The position numbers were made by a program, and so were the translations under genes. This document shows positions 22,941 to 35,826 of a stretch of 64,000 bases of DNA, one piece after another. Each line of letters opens with the position of its first letter. Positions within the stretch are counted from its first letter, which is position 1. The notes below the pieces were generated by a model that searched no databases, was not told the origin of the DNA, and saw only the letters and a program-made list of their open reading frames with translations. Source of the DNA: Membranipora membranacea (Eukaryota > Bryozoa > Gymnolaemata > Cheilostomatida > Membraniporidae). The DNA is taken from positions 23,284,283 to 23,348,282 of the forward strand of contig OU612066.1 of NCBI GenBank assembly GCA_914767715.1, given 5' to 3'.

Positions 22941-23615
22941 TTTTACATCATAAATTCGTGCCACCTGTCATGCGCTGATGCAAAGCAATAAAATCTCCTT
23001 ATGCCATCTTATATCTCAGTATAAAGCAATTGACTGCTTCTTCCATGACACTGATAGAGTTCACATATATTTGGACACAATTTCTATTTAATTTACTTTG
23101 TCTGTAATAGGAATTACTATTTTTGTGATTCCACTGGGCTCTTGACTTTTGCAATAACTGGTGTTTTCCCGAACTGTGGGTTCTTTGATGAAGTTTAATT
23201 GTTTTTTAGCTAAAATTATGATAGAAAATGATGTGTTCAAAGGAATTCATCATATTCGTAGGTCAGAAGGGAATAGTGAAGTACTTGCGCAGCGTGTCCG
23301 TTCTGGTGATGGCGGATGTATCAACTACCTAAAAGACGCAAAAAAGAATATATTTTAGTGAATTTGACAAAGCTAAAAAAGCAGTTCTCTTCTTTGATGC
23401 TATCATAAGTCCTGGTGTAAATCATTTAATTTAAGTCACAGTGTCGCTATCATATTGTTTGGCATTGTTTTGAAGTTCTCAGTCTAATTTAACGTGCGTC
23501 AGCAACCTTTGACATTCACTAAGTTCCCATTCATTGTGTTCACATCGACTCGAGGAGCTATGGAATCATGGCAAAAGCATTGGTTCAATTTAGTTGTGTA
23601 TTGGTTTGTGTTCCT

Positions 23616-23690
23616 TCCTTCAATTAGGGCAGACCACAGTGGATAGCATCAAAGACTGGTTCAATTCCCGACTGCGGTAGACCTTTTTGA
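23616..23690 (+). repeat. tRNA-like SINE fragment (also at 40540-40605)
   Basis: GGTTCAATTCCCGAC fits a B box. A full cloverleaf cannot be drawn. The copy in module 2 is part of the duplicated block. Confidence 0.35.
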
Positions 23691-23918
23691 ATTTTTTTTG
23701 AGCATCCCATTTCAGATGGTGAGGGATTCACTTCATTTTGAGTTCCAATCAATACATGGGAACTTTGTGATTGCCTTTGAACACAGCTGAAGCTTTAAGA
23801 TTTACTGGGTCAAAAACATTCTTTGCACCTTGCCTAAGAGGTCATCTTCCATTAATTTAATAAAGGGTTGTTGCTGACAGAGACCAACATAGACCCTTGC
23901 CACCCTCTGTGTCCGACG

Positions 23919-23937
23919 CCCCCCCCCCCCCCCCCCT
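23919..23937. repeat. poly-C tract
   Basis: About 18 consecutive C; the module 2 counterpart at about 40830 is shorter. Length is unreliable in sequencing. Confidence 0.8.
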
Positions 23938-24499
23938 TCTAAATTGTAATCAACAAAGAGATCTGAGTCATGGAAAAAAAAGAGAGGAGTCGTCAGTGAT
24001 TCCAGAGAGTCAGAATTATATTGAATTACAAAGATTAAGAAACAAAAATTAATATCCTTGTTTTCATAATTAGACACAGCGTACTTAAAGTGTTTGTAAA
24101 GGATCAGGTTTTTTGGTGTCATTCTAGAGATCTCAGTTTAGTTAAGAACATTATTCTATGTTCAAAAGCAGCCTGTGGCCCAGTTAAGACTTCTTTGCCC
24201 TCAAAGTTGGGATGAGAAGGTACTAAAAATGTACTATCTTTTTCCTGTTGAGTTTTGATCACTTGTTGAAAATAGTACCTTTTTAGTACCTCAGATTATA
24301 ATGGGAATATACAGTACTTTGTAACTAAGGCGTATTGTTATGACACAGTGGTTTTGATATTCTGCATGTGATATCAAAACACACAGAACTTATCTATTGA
24401 ATAAATGAGTGAATACAAGGCATTATTTATCTGTCCCATGGGAGTCAGCTGGTAAAATGGGATAGTGTATGACATTTCATAATTCAATGACAAAGCTAA

Positions 24500-24790
24500 T
24501 GATCTAAATCGATCATGGCAAAAAATTACAGCTCTAGCTAAATGTTGAAGGTCGTGGTTCGAATCCCACTGAGGTCTACTGACTGCTGGGGTTTGGTTGG
24601 GCCCCCAGGTGTGCTCCGACCTGCCTGCAAACTGGGAGCAAATAGGCGCAGATATTGCAGCCTAGCCCCTAAGGAATTTAGTATTTCGCCGCCCATGCTT
24701 CGGGATGTGGCGTGTGATATGTCATCTGATTTTAATCAACCTTTTTTTAATCAACCGCTAAGTATTTCAAGGTTTTGTTTAGATTAATGA
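24500..24790 (+). repeat. tRNA-derived SINE-like repeat (also at 41410-41700)
   Basis: GGTTCGAATCC at 24556-24566 is a perfect B box, followed by a GC-rich body and a T-rich end. The module 2 copy has GTGGGTTCGAATCCCAC, a complete T-arm stem; module 1 lost one G. I see no strong A box. Confidence 0.5.
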
Positions 24791-26164
24791 GATTGTGGCT
24801 ATGCCATTCCATTCAAACTCCGTCTCCAGCCCGCATGAAAACCAGTGATATGCTTCAATTATTAGCTTCATGAATAGCGGCTTTCAATAGAATTTCAATG
24901 GAAGATACAGAATTTACACAGGTATATTGTGTGTTTTTCTTGAAAATATGATTTCCAAATTGCACAGAAATCTAAAATAAATTCTTTGTGAATCTCGACA
25001 TTTCAGGCATTAGGATGATGTTTAAATCCAGAGCATGCAATGATTAATACTGAGTGATTTGAGGTTATGACAATCTTTTCAACAATTTTTGCAAATATTC
25101 TGATGTTTCAACACTCAAGGTTTTTTTGGATAAACTGTGTTGTTTACATTGTTTAAATACTAGAATTTCAAGTCGCAAAGTAAATTCAACTCAATAAAAT
25201 TGTCATCTAGTTGTTTCGGACTTGAGGGTGATGTTAAATGTAAATGAATTTGACTGCCTCCTAAAGAGGAGTGTTAATAATCGTGTTAGCAGTGGGATAC
25301 CTGGAGAAACTTTCTATTTTTTCATTAGATCTTGTCCATCTGTGTGCATCACAGATACTCAGCACATCTTATCATAGACTATCAATATTACTGACTGAGT
25401 GCAACAGGTCTTATGAGAGCACATGTCAATGCACACAACAGTCACTTAGGAAATTAATTTGTCGAGTTTTTGAGTTATTTTGTCAGTATGGATCCGAATT
25501 GGGAGGCTATTGTTGGGCAAATTGCAAGATTTGGTACAAACTATAAAGCATTGCATGGACCATTTTTGGGTGAATCTGAAATAAGCAAGGCTTTGTCAGC
25601 AGGAAGAATCAATTGCTCCATTATAATCTTATTTTAACAAAGCAAGCAAGCACATCGGTCTGAAATGAAAATCACTCATTTTCATGCTCGAAAAACAGCA
25701 GACAGGGAATGCGTCAAAGTCATAGTCGTTGATTGTAATGTACAGTGGTTTTTCTAATCTTGTCTTCAACATGGGCTCATAACAGATATAAAGGTTGTTT
25801 GGATTAGTGGTCTCAACTCATCAAGTAGTGTGTATACAAATTATAGAACTTTCTTTTGAACTTTTATGTCATCAGACAGACTTGTGAGTGCCTTTGTCAT
25901 TTATTTGCAAAAGTTGTTATCTAACCACAATAGTCACTAATATTACAGTATATCCCAATTAACAGGCTCATCACAAATCGCCTGGACTAGTTGGGCGGTG
26001 CATGAGTAGGCAACTCAATGTTGTTAACTTATAACCCCCAAACCTACCAGACCAAATAACCCTCATGACTGATTTCATATGCAAATGCATGTGTGATAGC
26101 TGTCTTAATCTGATTTCAAGCTCAAAAATGATACCAAGAAACCTGTTCCTTTACAAACACAGTA
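24791..26164. other. block X right part, no gene seen
   Basis: Shared with 41700-43070. It holds only short ORFs (for example 25271-25546) with no recognisable family and no exon chain. Confidence 0.4.
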
Positions 26165-26319
26165 ATGGAACGATACTCAAGTAAGCAGGACAAACCTTGC
26201 ATAAAAAGATGTATTTCTATGATGAAGATCTGCAGCAGGGCTGTACCTATGACTTATAAAGTGGTGGGGCAAGTGTTGTGTTGGTACTATTAAGTTGCAA
26301 TGAGGGTGCAACAGGGGCT

Positions 26320-26338
26320 CGGGAGGGGGGGGGGGGGC
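26320..26338. repeat. poly-G tract in purine-rich patch
   Basis: A long G run inside the patch between CAGGGGCTCGGGA and GGCAACAGGAGC. Counterparts lie at about 44290, 49845 and 55390 with shorter runs. Such a patch could form a G-quadruplex. Confidence 0.7.
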
Positions 26339-27016
26339 AACAGGAGCGCAGGAAGGCCTGCAGGAAGGTTTGTTAATGTAGAGATAAATATTCTCAACTG
26401 CTGGTAAAATGGGAGACAATCTGGAACATGTGAGCCCAAATGTTATAAGGAATGTAACATGACTCATTACTCTGTCACACTCAAACTCGCTATCAGGAAA
26501 AAGCACACGACAGAGGATGTAAAACTTGTCTGGTGTTGATTTGTGTGCATTAAGTACTTCGTTGAATGCTTTATATGTGTCAAAACTGTTATGTAAACAA
26601 AAAATGATACAATATAGTTATCGGTATATTTCATGAGAATATTCTTTATGACTATGAATGATTATATTGTATGTATTATATGTATGTTATGTTATATTTT
26701 TCAGAGTGACTTCCCTTGATCACCGCTGTAAATCTGCATTTGCTAATCTTATTTGGTTGCCAAAATCTTGCCTCATATTTCTTAAGAAAAGTGAATCCAA
26801 AAATAGTAATTCCTATTACATACAAAATAAATTAAAATCAAATTGTGTCCAAATATATGTCAACTCTATCAAATGCAATGAAATTTGGTGTCAGGGACGA
26901 AGTGTCATGGAAGAAGCAGTCAATTGCTTTATACTGAGATATAAGATGGCATAAGGAGATTTGATTGCTTTGCATCAGCGCATGGCAGGTGGCACGAATG
27001 TACGATGTACAAATGT

Positions 27017-27070
27017 ATGAACAGGATATACGAACAGGATATACGAACATGATGTATGAACAGGATATTA
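27017..27070 (+). repeat. 13-bp promoter minisatellite of CRP4, about 4 units
   Basis: Units GAACAGGATATAC, GAACATGATGTAT and GAACAGGATATTA precede the CRP4 TATA box by about 135 bp. Confidence 0.9.
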
Positions 27071-27204
27071 TCCGATCCTAAAATCTCATCCATGAGAGAA
27101 AAATTAAAAATATAACTTCTATTTCAATCTTTGTAACCTTATTTAATCTAAAGTTTTAATGTAAGTTTTATCTATATACATTGTTATCAGTAACCCAGTG
27201 CTCC

Positions 27205-28149
27205 TATAAAAGCTACAACTGTGCAGGAGTAAGTCATTACAGCTTATTCCGTGGACACATCTGCTCTAAAATAGTAAGTAAGCATTGTAGCTCTTTAGCT
27301 CTAAATTATGTGTAGCATTAAGATGTTGCAATTATTATAAATTTAGTAAGAAAAAAGTAATTTTCAGTGACAATAATATTCTTACCGATCGGTTGTTTAT
27401 CATAAGTTGGAGAAAATTCCTCTATTATTAGGTCTAGTACTGTTTAGCAACTCATACTTCAACTTCTCAGGGAAGAAAATGTAAGGCTTGTATTTATTAT
27501 TACAGAGTACAAACAAGACCCCTTCATTTCATTAATATGGCTAATCTTACAAAACTTATGTTCATCATGGTGATTGCAACAGTTCTGATGGCAGTTGGTA
27601 AGTACTATCACTTATTTGTAGAGGATTTCTAACAGTGTGCCAGTCAAAAAATGTTGTTATGGTATGGGTAGCTTGTTGATTTCTAGCGTCAATTTATCAA
27701 CTTCCAAATACTCATTGAAGAAAAATATAACGCAATGTAATGATCTTTGGCTTTAACAGTATCAGCACCATCTATCCATCCAGTAAAAACAGAAGTTTTG
27801 GCTTGACCTTGAGATGGTCGCAAGGTACCCTGAATCACAACACTGAAGGTGTATGTGTGCATCGCTGCCAAAACTGATTCTGGTACTAATCGACCTTTGG
27901 CATTAGTCAAAACTTGCTGTTCAGAGAGAGTATTAAACAGTTGAATATGTTTTTCAGTGAAATCTGCAGAGACAACCTGCCAAGGTTGCAACACCCCAAA
28001 AAGTACCTGAGCTGACTGGAGTAAGACTGGTTGTGAAGGAAAATCGTGTGAAACCGCCTGCAAAAGTGTTGGATGGACAGGAGGAAATTGCAATAGTGAT
28101 TGCTGCTGTTGCTATAAATAGTCACCATATATCCTCGCTCAAAAATAAA
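27205..28149 (+). pseudogene. CRP4: ten-cysteine peptide gene with premature TGA
   Basis: TATA box 27205-27210; non-coding exon about 27235-27273; signal exon 27506-27597 with ATG at 27537; mature exon 27958-28121; AATAAA 28144-28149. All splice sites are intact. In the mature exon a GGA codon has become TGA at 28008-28010, after CQGCNTPKST, removing eight of the ten cysteines. The codons after it are otherwise as in CRP3 (CKSVGW). The signal peptide has Lys at residue 6 in place of Arg. The single change could be a real nonsense allele or a base-call error. Confidence 0.8.
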
Positions 28150-28907
28150 ATTAATCTTGATAATGCTGAAAACATAAATGATCCTTGTTTTGACTACATT
28201 AAGCATCAATGTAGTAAATTGATCTTTATTTTTTGTGAAAAATCATCTGTAGATTTTAACACCCTTTGATTTTTACAAAAAATACTATCTTCTGAATAAA
28301 TATGCATTATTATTATCTTTTGTGTTTGCATTATCTGCTGCTGCAAGAGTACTCAACTTTATTCAAAATTTGTCATTCAGTACTTTTTGAAAACCTGACA
28401 CAGTTCATTTGCAAACACTTACATTCAGAAATTGATGGTCATACAGGCAGTAGTCACATAGCCAAAAGACCATTTGAAGTTGCTCAATCTAAGTTTGACA
28501 CCTGTCAATCTGAGTCATCAATCGGATTCATAACTTATGTCCACTAAGCATTCCAAAAGACTTGGGAAAACAACAAGCTAAAAAGACGCTCAGGCCTCGT
28601 CTTCAAAGAGTCTTCTTTATAAGTAAAATGAAACCAATCACATGCTGCTCACTGCCTTCCTATGAGGGCTTCATCCATAATCCTGCAGGCAAGGATGCCC
28701 CTTGTTGTGCTTGCATTTGATTGACTAGTGTTTTGGAATGGACATTTTTCCCTCTGAACATCATTTTGATACAACAAGAAATTTGAAAGACCAGGTTACT
28801 CAGATAAAGTATTACTTGTCAGTATAATCTCTATAGCTTTGACTTATTGGAAGATATTGTCCAACAGCCAAGTCTTTTGTTACGAAGCCAGAGGAAGTTG
28901 TATATCT

Positions 28908-30045
28908 GGCCCTATAGTAATATTAATCGTTATACTTTATTTCAATTTAAACTGATGAGGCGGCAATATCTATTCCAAGTCAGCAACTAAAGTCTAATCA
29001 TGTATGTTGGTTAAAGGCTTTGAGTTTGTTAACAAATAAATTTGAATTAATGCATTCTTATCATGGTAGTAAATTGTTTATAGAGATCTCTATTAATTGC
29101 CTATGGATGTATGTGAATTATTTAGGATATATAATTATGTCAAGACGTATTCATTATATTGCCCTACCAAATATTATATAAAACTCTCTGCCCTTTTTGA
29201 TGTCGTATTTTTCTACATGGAGGAGCTCTGTTCATGTGGTTTCTATAATTTCTTCACCAATCACAAATTGTAAGGATTAAAATTAATTTTGTTATTTGAG
29301 TACTATGTTAATTATAATGGAATATGGTATTTGACTGGTTGCTTATTCTGACAACGAATTTAATTTCATGTATGAACTGGCTTTATCGCATTAGAGATGT
29401 TACAACGTTTTTGATGGCTGAGCTAATTTGATTGCTAGAAACTTCAAAACAGGCTTTTATTATTCTTATAGATATATTACATCCTATTCTTTGGTTGAAA
29501 ATAATAATTGATGAGCCCGAAGTGGCTTTTACTGTCACGTCATGATGCGTGTGGTTTTTTAAAATTTGATGATATAATGCGAAAATTTGAGCAACGATTT
29601 GAGACAGATCGAATTATTAAGAGCCAATTGTTTTGCTATTTCCACTGGAGTGCTGCTTAAATGACATGCAAATCAATCTTCAGCAGTATAACAAATGTAT
29701 CAAGATCTGCACTGACCATCAAAGGTAGATACATTTGGAGTCATTTTTACATAACGTCAAACATGCTGTCAAAAGTTTTTTACTAGGTATGATATCAAGC
29801 ACTAGATGATAAAATAGCACGGCAATTACAATTTTATATGTTTGAATTTTCCTTTTCAGCTAGTCAGCTATCTTCCATTCCAACAGATATTAACTCGGCA
29901 TCATGATGATGATTATTGTGTGTGATAGATGTTGGATGAAATATATTCATGGATAAGGGGAGCATATCCGGCCCTGAGCAAGCATATGGCAATTTATGTA
30001 TGATTCCTGGAAACAATAATTCATTTCAATGCCAGCATATCGGAC
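28908..30045. other. 3' flank of CRP4, no gene seen
   Basis: Homologous to 58000-59146. It contains a stretch (about 29430-29790) related to the foldback arm at 34160-34500, and the exon-like acceptor segment near 29860. No coding exon chain is supported. Confidence 0.4.
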
Positions 30046-30644
30046 ATGTTTTTTTAGTGCAAAAGTGATTTCATATTTGAAACGAGCGAGAGTTGCTCCT
30101 GCTTCTGAGGTAAGTTTGAAGCAAATCTATTTTTTAATCCGAGCGAAAAAAAAGCATGATACCCACCTTTGGTATATTTTTGAATTTTTTAAGTCAGCGT
30201 TATTACCCCTCCAGATTGTCTCAGGATCTTTATATTTTGCAGTTTGAATAAGGTCAATGGGGGCTCTAACTGGTCAGTGTTTCATATTATTCCGACAGAC
30301 TTTGTATTTTTTCACACTGCCGTATGACATGTTTTTTAGTGCAAAAGTCAGCCTCGTTAAATCGGACGCCGACAGAGAAAGGATAACTGCAGAGCCAAAC
30401 GGATTTCATATTTGAAACAAGCGAGAGTTGCTTCTGCTTCTGAGGTAAGTTTGAAGCAAATATAATGTTTAATCGGAGCGAAAAAAAAGCATGATACCCC
30501 CTTGGTATATTTTTGAATTTTTTAACTCAGCGTTATTACCCCTCCAGCTTGTCTCAGGATCTTTATATTCTGCAGTTTGAATAAGGTCAATGGGGGCTCT
30601 AACTGGTCAGTGTTTGATATTATACTGACAGACTTTGTATTTTG
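30046..30644. repeat. 335-bp satellite, about 1.8 units (module boundary)
   Basis: Anchor GACAGACTTTGTATT-type sites at 30294 and 30627 give a 333-bp period. The array is cut at about 30645 by LINE-A copy 2. Confidence 0.85.
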
Positions 30645-33306
30645 TGTTAAATTATGAAATAAGTATTGTCCCCTACTTAGTAGTGTGGGTAAATTTCAAA
30701 GCAATCTACCAGCTGTGACAGAAAATTTCCTGGTGAGCAGATACAATAATTCTGATCGCTCTTTTTTGAATTTTCTCAATTGTTCCATTGGCCTTTTGTG
30801 TAGTATCTAGGTAAATTGCTGAGCAATACTCTAATATTGGTCGGACAATGCTTTTCTAAGTTTTAAGGGATTCTTCAACATTCATGCATTTTTTAAGTTT
30901 AGAAATAAGATAGACTAGTTTGTTTGCTCTAGTTGCAACATCAGTAGCATGGGTATGAAATGCGAGGCCTGTCTCGAGAGAAACTCCCAGAACATTGATT
31001 GAGAGCTGTGATCCAATTTGGAGATGACTGTTATTCCACTGAGATGCACCTTCCAATAAAGTATTGGATTTTTCTAGAACCTCTGGTATACTTTTTACCT
31101 CACTGAATAACAAAGTGTTGTCTGCTTAAGCAAATGAGTTTTCAAAAGACATTAACAATCCATTGATAGCAAGGTTGAAGAGAATGGGGCCGAGAATGGA
31201 GCCTTGTGGGACTCCTGATTTGATTGGTAGTGAATTTGATTTTGACTCTCTGACTTTTATGATTTGGATCTGCTGGTTAGGTATGATTCTAGGAGCATTA
31301 CTGAGGAGGGAGCGAATTGCCTTTTGCCTAGGGTGTGCAAAAGAAGTTTTTGGTTAACAGTGTCAGAGGCATTTCGGATATGGCTCCAATGTAGCAGGGA
31401 GCAGTCTGATCCACTTTTGTTTTCCATTCTTGTAGCACAGAAAGCAGCATTTGTTCAGTAGAGTGACTTTGTCTGAAGCCAAATTGTTTGTCAGAGAACA
31501 GATTGTGTTTTTCAGTGAACAGCGTCATCTGGTTCTTCATATCAGATTCGAATATTTTGGATAATATTGGGAGGGAGGAAATCGGCCGATAGTTTGATGG
31601 GTCATTTTTATCAACTTTCTTAAAAATTGGTGTCATGACGGCAGAATTTAGGCGATCGGGGAATACTGAGGTATCATAATTATCAACAATTATTTTGTAA
31701 ATCATTGCTTGGCATACCGCTTAATCCTCATCGTTTGTTCGGTTTAAGTGATTTGATTAGTAGTGTTACAGTTTCACTGGTTATGGGAGTGAATGAGAAG
31801 GTTGGTTGGTTGACTACTGCTTGATTCATGTGTTTTTTTGGATCAAATTCTGATTGCTCACCGGCCTTGACAAATAATTCATTAAGCTAGCTAGCTATGT
31901 CTATTCCATCATTGTATGTAGTGTTTTTATAAACTATTTGCTCGATTGTTGTCTCAGATTTTCCTTTCTAAGTCATTGATTTTAAACATGAATGGAAACT
32001 TTTATCGCTTTCTGAGAGGGATTTACTTATATAGTTTTTCTTTGCCTCTCTTATTTGATTAGTTACACAGTTCCTGAATTTTTCTTATTGATCTATTTGG
32101 GCATCAGGTGGAGAGTGAACAGATTTGAAAACCTGTTTATAGTATTTGTTTCTGAGGGTGATAAAATGTAGTATTCCTGGTGATAGCCATTTGTTTTTCT
32201 TGCAACGCACTTAATTTGTTTTTTCAGGTGCATGCTTATCATCTATACTGCTGATTAATTGATCTAATTTCTCTGTCCGTTAATGAATGGATAGGTTGGG
32301 ATCTGATGCGATTTGCCGGAGTTGAAGATGAGAGCAGTCATTGTAAAAGTCCATAGAGTTTTAATCAGCAATCGTTTTGCCTTTAAAGGTTTGATTCTAC
32401 CAATTTGAAGGAATGTGGAGTAGTGATCAAAAATAGATCTGTCACATGTCAATATCTTACAGGCGTTCACTAATAAATCACAATTAACATAATTATGGTC
32501 TTACAAACTTTCGTTGCCAGGTTACTGGTGAAAGATGTACCTACAACTACTTGCTGAAGGCCAGCAGAAGTAAGGCACTGGTGAATGTGCTGTTTTTTCC
32601 TGGAGTTTGAATTCCAGTTGATGTTGAAGTCAAACCCAGTAAAATTACCTTTTATCCAATAAATTGTTTTTTTTCGCTCAGCAGTGTAATAAAATTGTGC
32701 TTATCAGAGTCTGGCGGAAGGTAAAATGAGGCCACTATAAGAGGATCACTGTTTTGATGCATTTTTATATTAACCCAGACTGAGTCATACAATTGTCTAA
32801 TTTTTTTTGTTGTTGTGAAAGTTTTGTGAAGTTAAATTTGGAATTTACATAAATTGCTGCTCCACCACCTCTGGTTTTTGTGGCCGATTTTCTGTCACAT
32901 CTGAGGAGATTGAATCCTAATAAGCTGATCATTTGGTCAGGTAATTCTGGTTTGAGCCAGGTTTCTGAAACAGAGAAAATATCAGTGCAATTTGCTAAAT
33001 TGAGACTTTCATAATAGTGAATTTTTTTATAAAGGGACTTAATGTTGGTTTGATGTTGAGGTCTGTCAGGTAGCTGTAGATTGAGATTACCCATAATTTT
33101 TTTATTAGGCGTTCCACTCGCAGTATAAGGTTGATTGAATCTAGAGAAATGCTATTTTTAATTGCATGCTCTAATTGTTCGTTTGTTTCGAATGTTATTT
33201 TTACTGTATGTAATGGCTTGCCTTCTTTGGATTTGAGTCGATAAATTGACACAGTTGTTCCACATGATTTTTCAACTTCCTTTTTAAGTTGATCATCGAG
33301 GATCGA
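30645..33306 (-). mobile_element. LINE-A copy 2, truncated at both ends
   Basis: Matches 11909-15430 without the TTAA element. Reading on the minus strand, ORF1 (VSIYRLKSKEGKPLHTVKI) runs into ORF2 with MGNLNLQLPDRPQ, SVSETWL, GGGAAIY, then the RT with SNYRPISSLPI. It shares the stop-ADN change in place of YADD with copy 1 (about 31120), so the copies arose by duplication of an already dead element. It has further frameshifts of its own. Confidence 0.85.
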
Positions 33307-33307
33307 G

Positions 33308-34125
33308 GAGCTCACAACCTGTTTTTGATATCTCACAGCTGTCAAATCCGAGGCAGTGCCACTTTTTTAGCAGGCCTGGAAATAGCACCAAGCGAGATTT
33401 CCCCCATTTCTCTCTGCATATTTCCATGGCCAATATGATCCTCAATCAAAGGCTATATATACATTATGTAAAAGATTTAAGATCGTTTTAATCTTCAGAT
33501 TTCAACTTTAATTTAGCTAAACACTACAATTGTTTGGTTTGGTCAGCTAGTTTTCGATGAAACTTGAAATTACTTTTTGTAAGAGTAGTGGTACAACAGG
33601 CCCATCATTGGTCAAATGGGGTGTTGTACCTAAATTGAACACAAAAAGTGGCAAAGGATCATCAATCATTGTCATTGTCATTTACATCATTTCCTCTGCC
33701 ACTGAAACTCACCTTGTCAGAATTTACTGGTCTTGGGTGGTGTTGATCATAATCATATGTGTCTTCAGCGACGGCTCTATTTTTATTAAGACATACAAAG
33801 AGAGAACATTTGAGCAGGGAGGATGGGATATCTCACCCTCCCTGATTTGAGTTAAATGTGGCTGTATATTTGGAAGTAACCTTTCCTTGTCTAGTGGGGA
33901 GGTAGCTCCCAATAATACACCAAAGACAAAATATTGAGGTCACATTCTTTTGAGTAATGGGTGAGGTTATTGCCAAGATGTGATCTCACCAGATAAAGGT
34001 AGAGACACGGGGCGAGTAAATGTTGACTTTATATACACCGTTGGAAAGCTATCGAGCTACTGATGTTTAATATTTCAACGAAAAATTGATTAGATGATGT
34101 TGCGTTGTTTTATCAAAGAAATGAG
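33308..34125. repeat. block Y, copy 2
   Basis: Counterpart of 17850-18715. It abuts LINE-A directly with GAGGATCGAGGAG at the junction; in module 1 some 2.4 kb lies between the two. A + ORF 33557-33850 arises here by small differences from copy 1 and is probably fortuitous. Confidence 0.7.
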
Positions 34126-35105
34126 GCAAAAAAGGCTGTTTTTAACAAAATGGCTGGCACAGCCAAATTGAGTGCTAGAAATTTCAAAACAGGAGATATA
34201 GCTCATCATATTTGTAGGTCTAAAATATTATATTATGAGCTTAAAGTGACTTTTTACGTCACGTCATAACGTACCTGACTTTTTAAATTTGATGACAAAA
34301 TGCAAAATTTAAACCAATTATCTAGGGCAGCTAATGATGTTGTAGCCAAAACCATTCTAGTTTCATCTAGAGTGTTCTATAAATGACAAACACACAAAAT
34401 TTTAGCATTATGGGTAATGTATCAAGATAAGGACTGACCCTCAAAAGTAGATACATTTTGTGTAATTTTTAAATGAAGCCAAATATGCTGTCAAAAGCAC
34501 CATTACTGAGGTAACAAAATATTTGTTTGGAAGTTCTCACATACGAAACCGCTTTGTTTAAGCATAATACATATAAGATATGCCAGCACAATTTGGCAGT
34601 GCTTTTCAGTTTTCCTCGAATTGGGCACCACAGAATGCCCTTAAAAACCCCTCTTAATTTGGCTGTTTTGGGTGTTCTACAGTGCGCTATTCGAGGAAAA
34701 CTGATACGCAGTGCCAAAGTCTGTTGGCATTTCCTGTATGTACCATGCTTAATCAAAGCGGCTTCGTATGTGAGAAATCCAAAAAAAAATCGTGTGGCAA
34801 CAATAATGGTCATTTCAACGCTATGTTTGATGTTCTGTAAAATTAACACAAAACCTATATACCTTTTAATAGCCATGCTGATCTTGATACAGAAGAATAA
34901 ATATTACCCGCTTAGAAGTTTCAATCAATCAAATTGTCTCGGCCATCCACTTTTCTAAATACAATTGTTTGGCCTCATTTCCTCGATAAATAACGCAACG
35001 TCATCCAATGAAATTTTTGGTGTAATATTGAGCATCAGTAGCTCCGCAGCTTTCCAACGATGTATAGAAAGTCTATATTTGCTGAACCCCGTGTCTCTAC
35101 CTTAA
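33995..35105. mobile_element. 1.1-kb foldback element, complete only in module 2
   Basis: Left end AAGGTAGAGACACGGGG is mirrored at the right by CCCCGTGTCTCTACCTT. The outer about 130 bp and the central part around 34520-34780 (TCACATACGAA.CCGCTTTG mirrored by CAAAGCGGCTTCGTATGTGA) are complementary, with the axis near 34655. Overlapping ORFs on both strands (34469-34876 and 34527-34958) resemble each other because of this symmetry and are not genes. Module 1 keeps only one arm. Confidence 0.75.
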
Positions 35106-35784
35106 ATGCTGCTTAAATTGATCAAATGAGAGAAAGCCAGCTCACGTTAATTTATTGAAGAACTTGAGCAGGGAGAAATCAGGAAAATGTGTGAGAGATG
35201 AAAATCCTACATTAAAATGGTCTAACATTTTTTTTTACACCTCATGACCTGGGAATTATGCATGGCCAAGTGAACCTTAGTAGCTTATTAGGTTGCGGGA
35301 GTGCTGTCTCAGGTTGTAGCTAATCGATCTTCCTGTGCAAGCTCTGCTAGAAGTTCCCACAATATGATTGATGAAACCATATTGCAATAGAGGTGAGGGG
35401 TATTTGATTGTTTTCTTTCTACTGAAAAGAAGGCCATTCGAAGACTAGGCCTGAACCATGACTTTGACTTGTTGATACGTCAAGACAAACAGTGAATATG
35501 TGAACCTGATTGACAACTCAGATTGTCAGGCCTCAATCTTGGATGAAGAAACCTGATTACTACGTAGTGCTTATGAATGACAATGTTTAAATAAAGTTGA
35601 GTTATTCAGCGGCAGCAGCAGATAATGCGAACATGAAAGATAGTAATACTGTACATTTATTCAGTAGATGGATGTTTTTGTTAAAAAGAAATTCAGGTTT
35701 ACAATATTTTTACGCAAAATGTTAAGACTTATTATGACATTGATGGTAAATGTTGTCAAAATAATCATAATTTCTATTTTCAGT
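35106..35784. other. diverged 3' flank of the CRP5 pseudogene
   Basis: Homologous at lower identity to the 3' flanks of the working genes (for example 21340-21800), including GATTGACAACTCAGATTGTCAGG and a run of CAGCAG before ATAATG. Absent from module 1. No gene. Confidence 0.5.
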
Positions 35785-35826
35785 ATTAATAACATTATAT
35801 CATATTTTAGCTAGGGTAGCTAGTGA

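Larger units (their letters stand above)
20489..26164. repeat. block X, copy 1 (matches 36948-43070)
   Basis: About 5.7 kb shared with module 2 in the same orientation at high identity. It contains CRP3, its promoter array, two tRNA-like SINE pieces and a poly-C tract. Module 2 differs by a hAT-like insertion. On the right, module 1 lacks about 1.06 kb that is present in module 2 (43071-44126). Confidence 0.85.
20930..29040. repeat. inverted-repeat pair around CRP3 and CRP4
   Basis: Left arm about 20930-23120 and right arm about 26800-29040 are inverted copies of some 2.2 kb. Each arm carries one CRP gene plus its promoter and 3' flank, so CRP3 and CRP4 are transcribed away from each other. 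The loop is about 3.7 kb. Confidence 0.85.

Noticed and set aside
28302-28547. 81-codon ORF downstream of each CRP gene (also 46282, 51837, 57371 and on minus at 21409 and 37874)
   Set aside because: It recurs only because the segments are recent duplicates. It lies beyond the polyA signal, has no recognisable family, and is not kept in the diverged flank at 35450-35660.
33557-33850. 97-codon + ORF in block Y copy 2 with a hydrophobic centre
   Set aside because: The module 1 copy is interrupted and frame-shifted over the same stretch, and no start or splice context supports it.
34469-34958. Pair of similar 135-143 codon ORFs on opposite strands
   Set aside because: They mirror each other because they lie across the axis of a foldback element; this is palindrome symmetry, not two genes.
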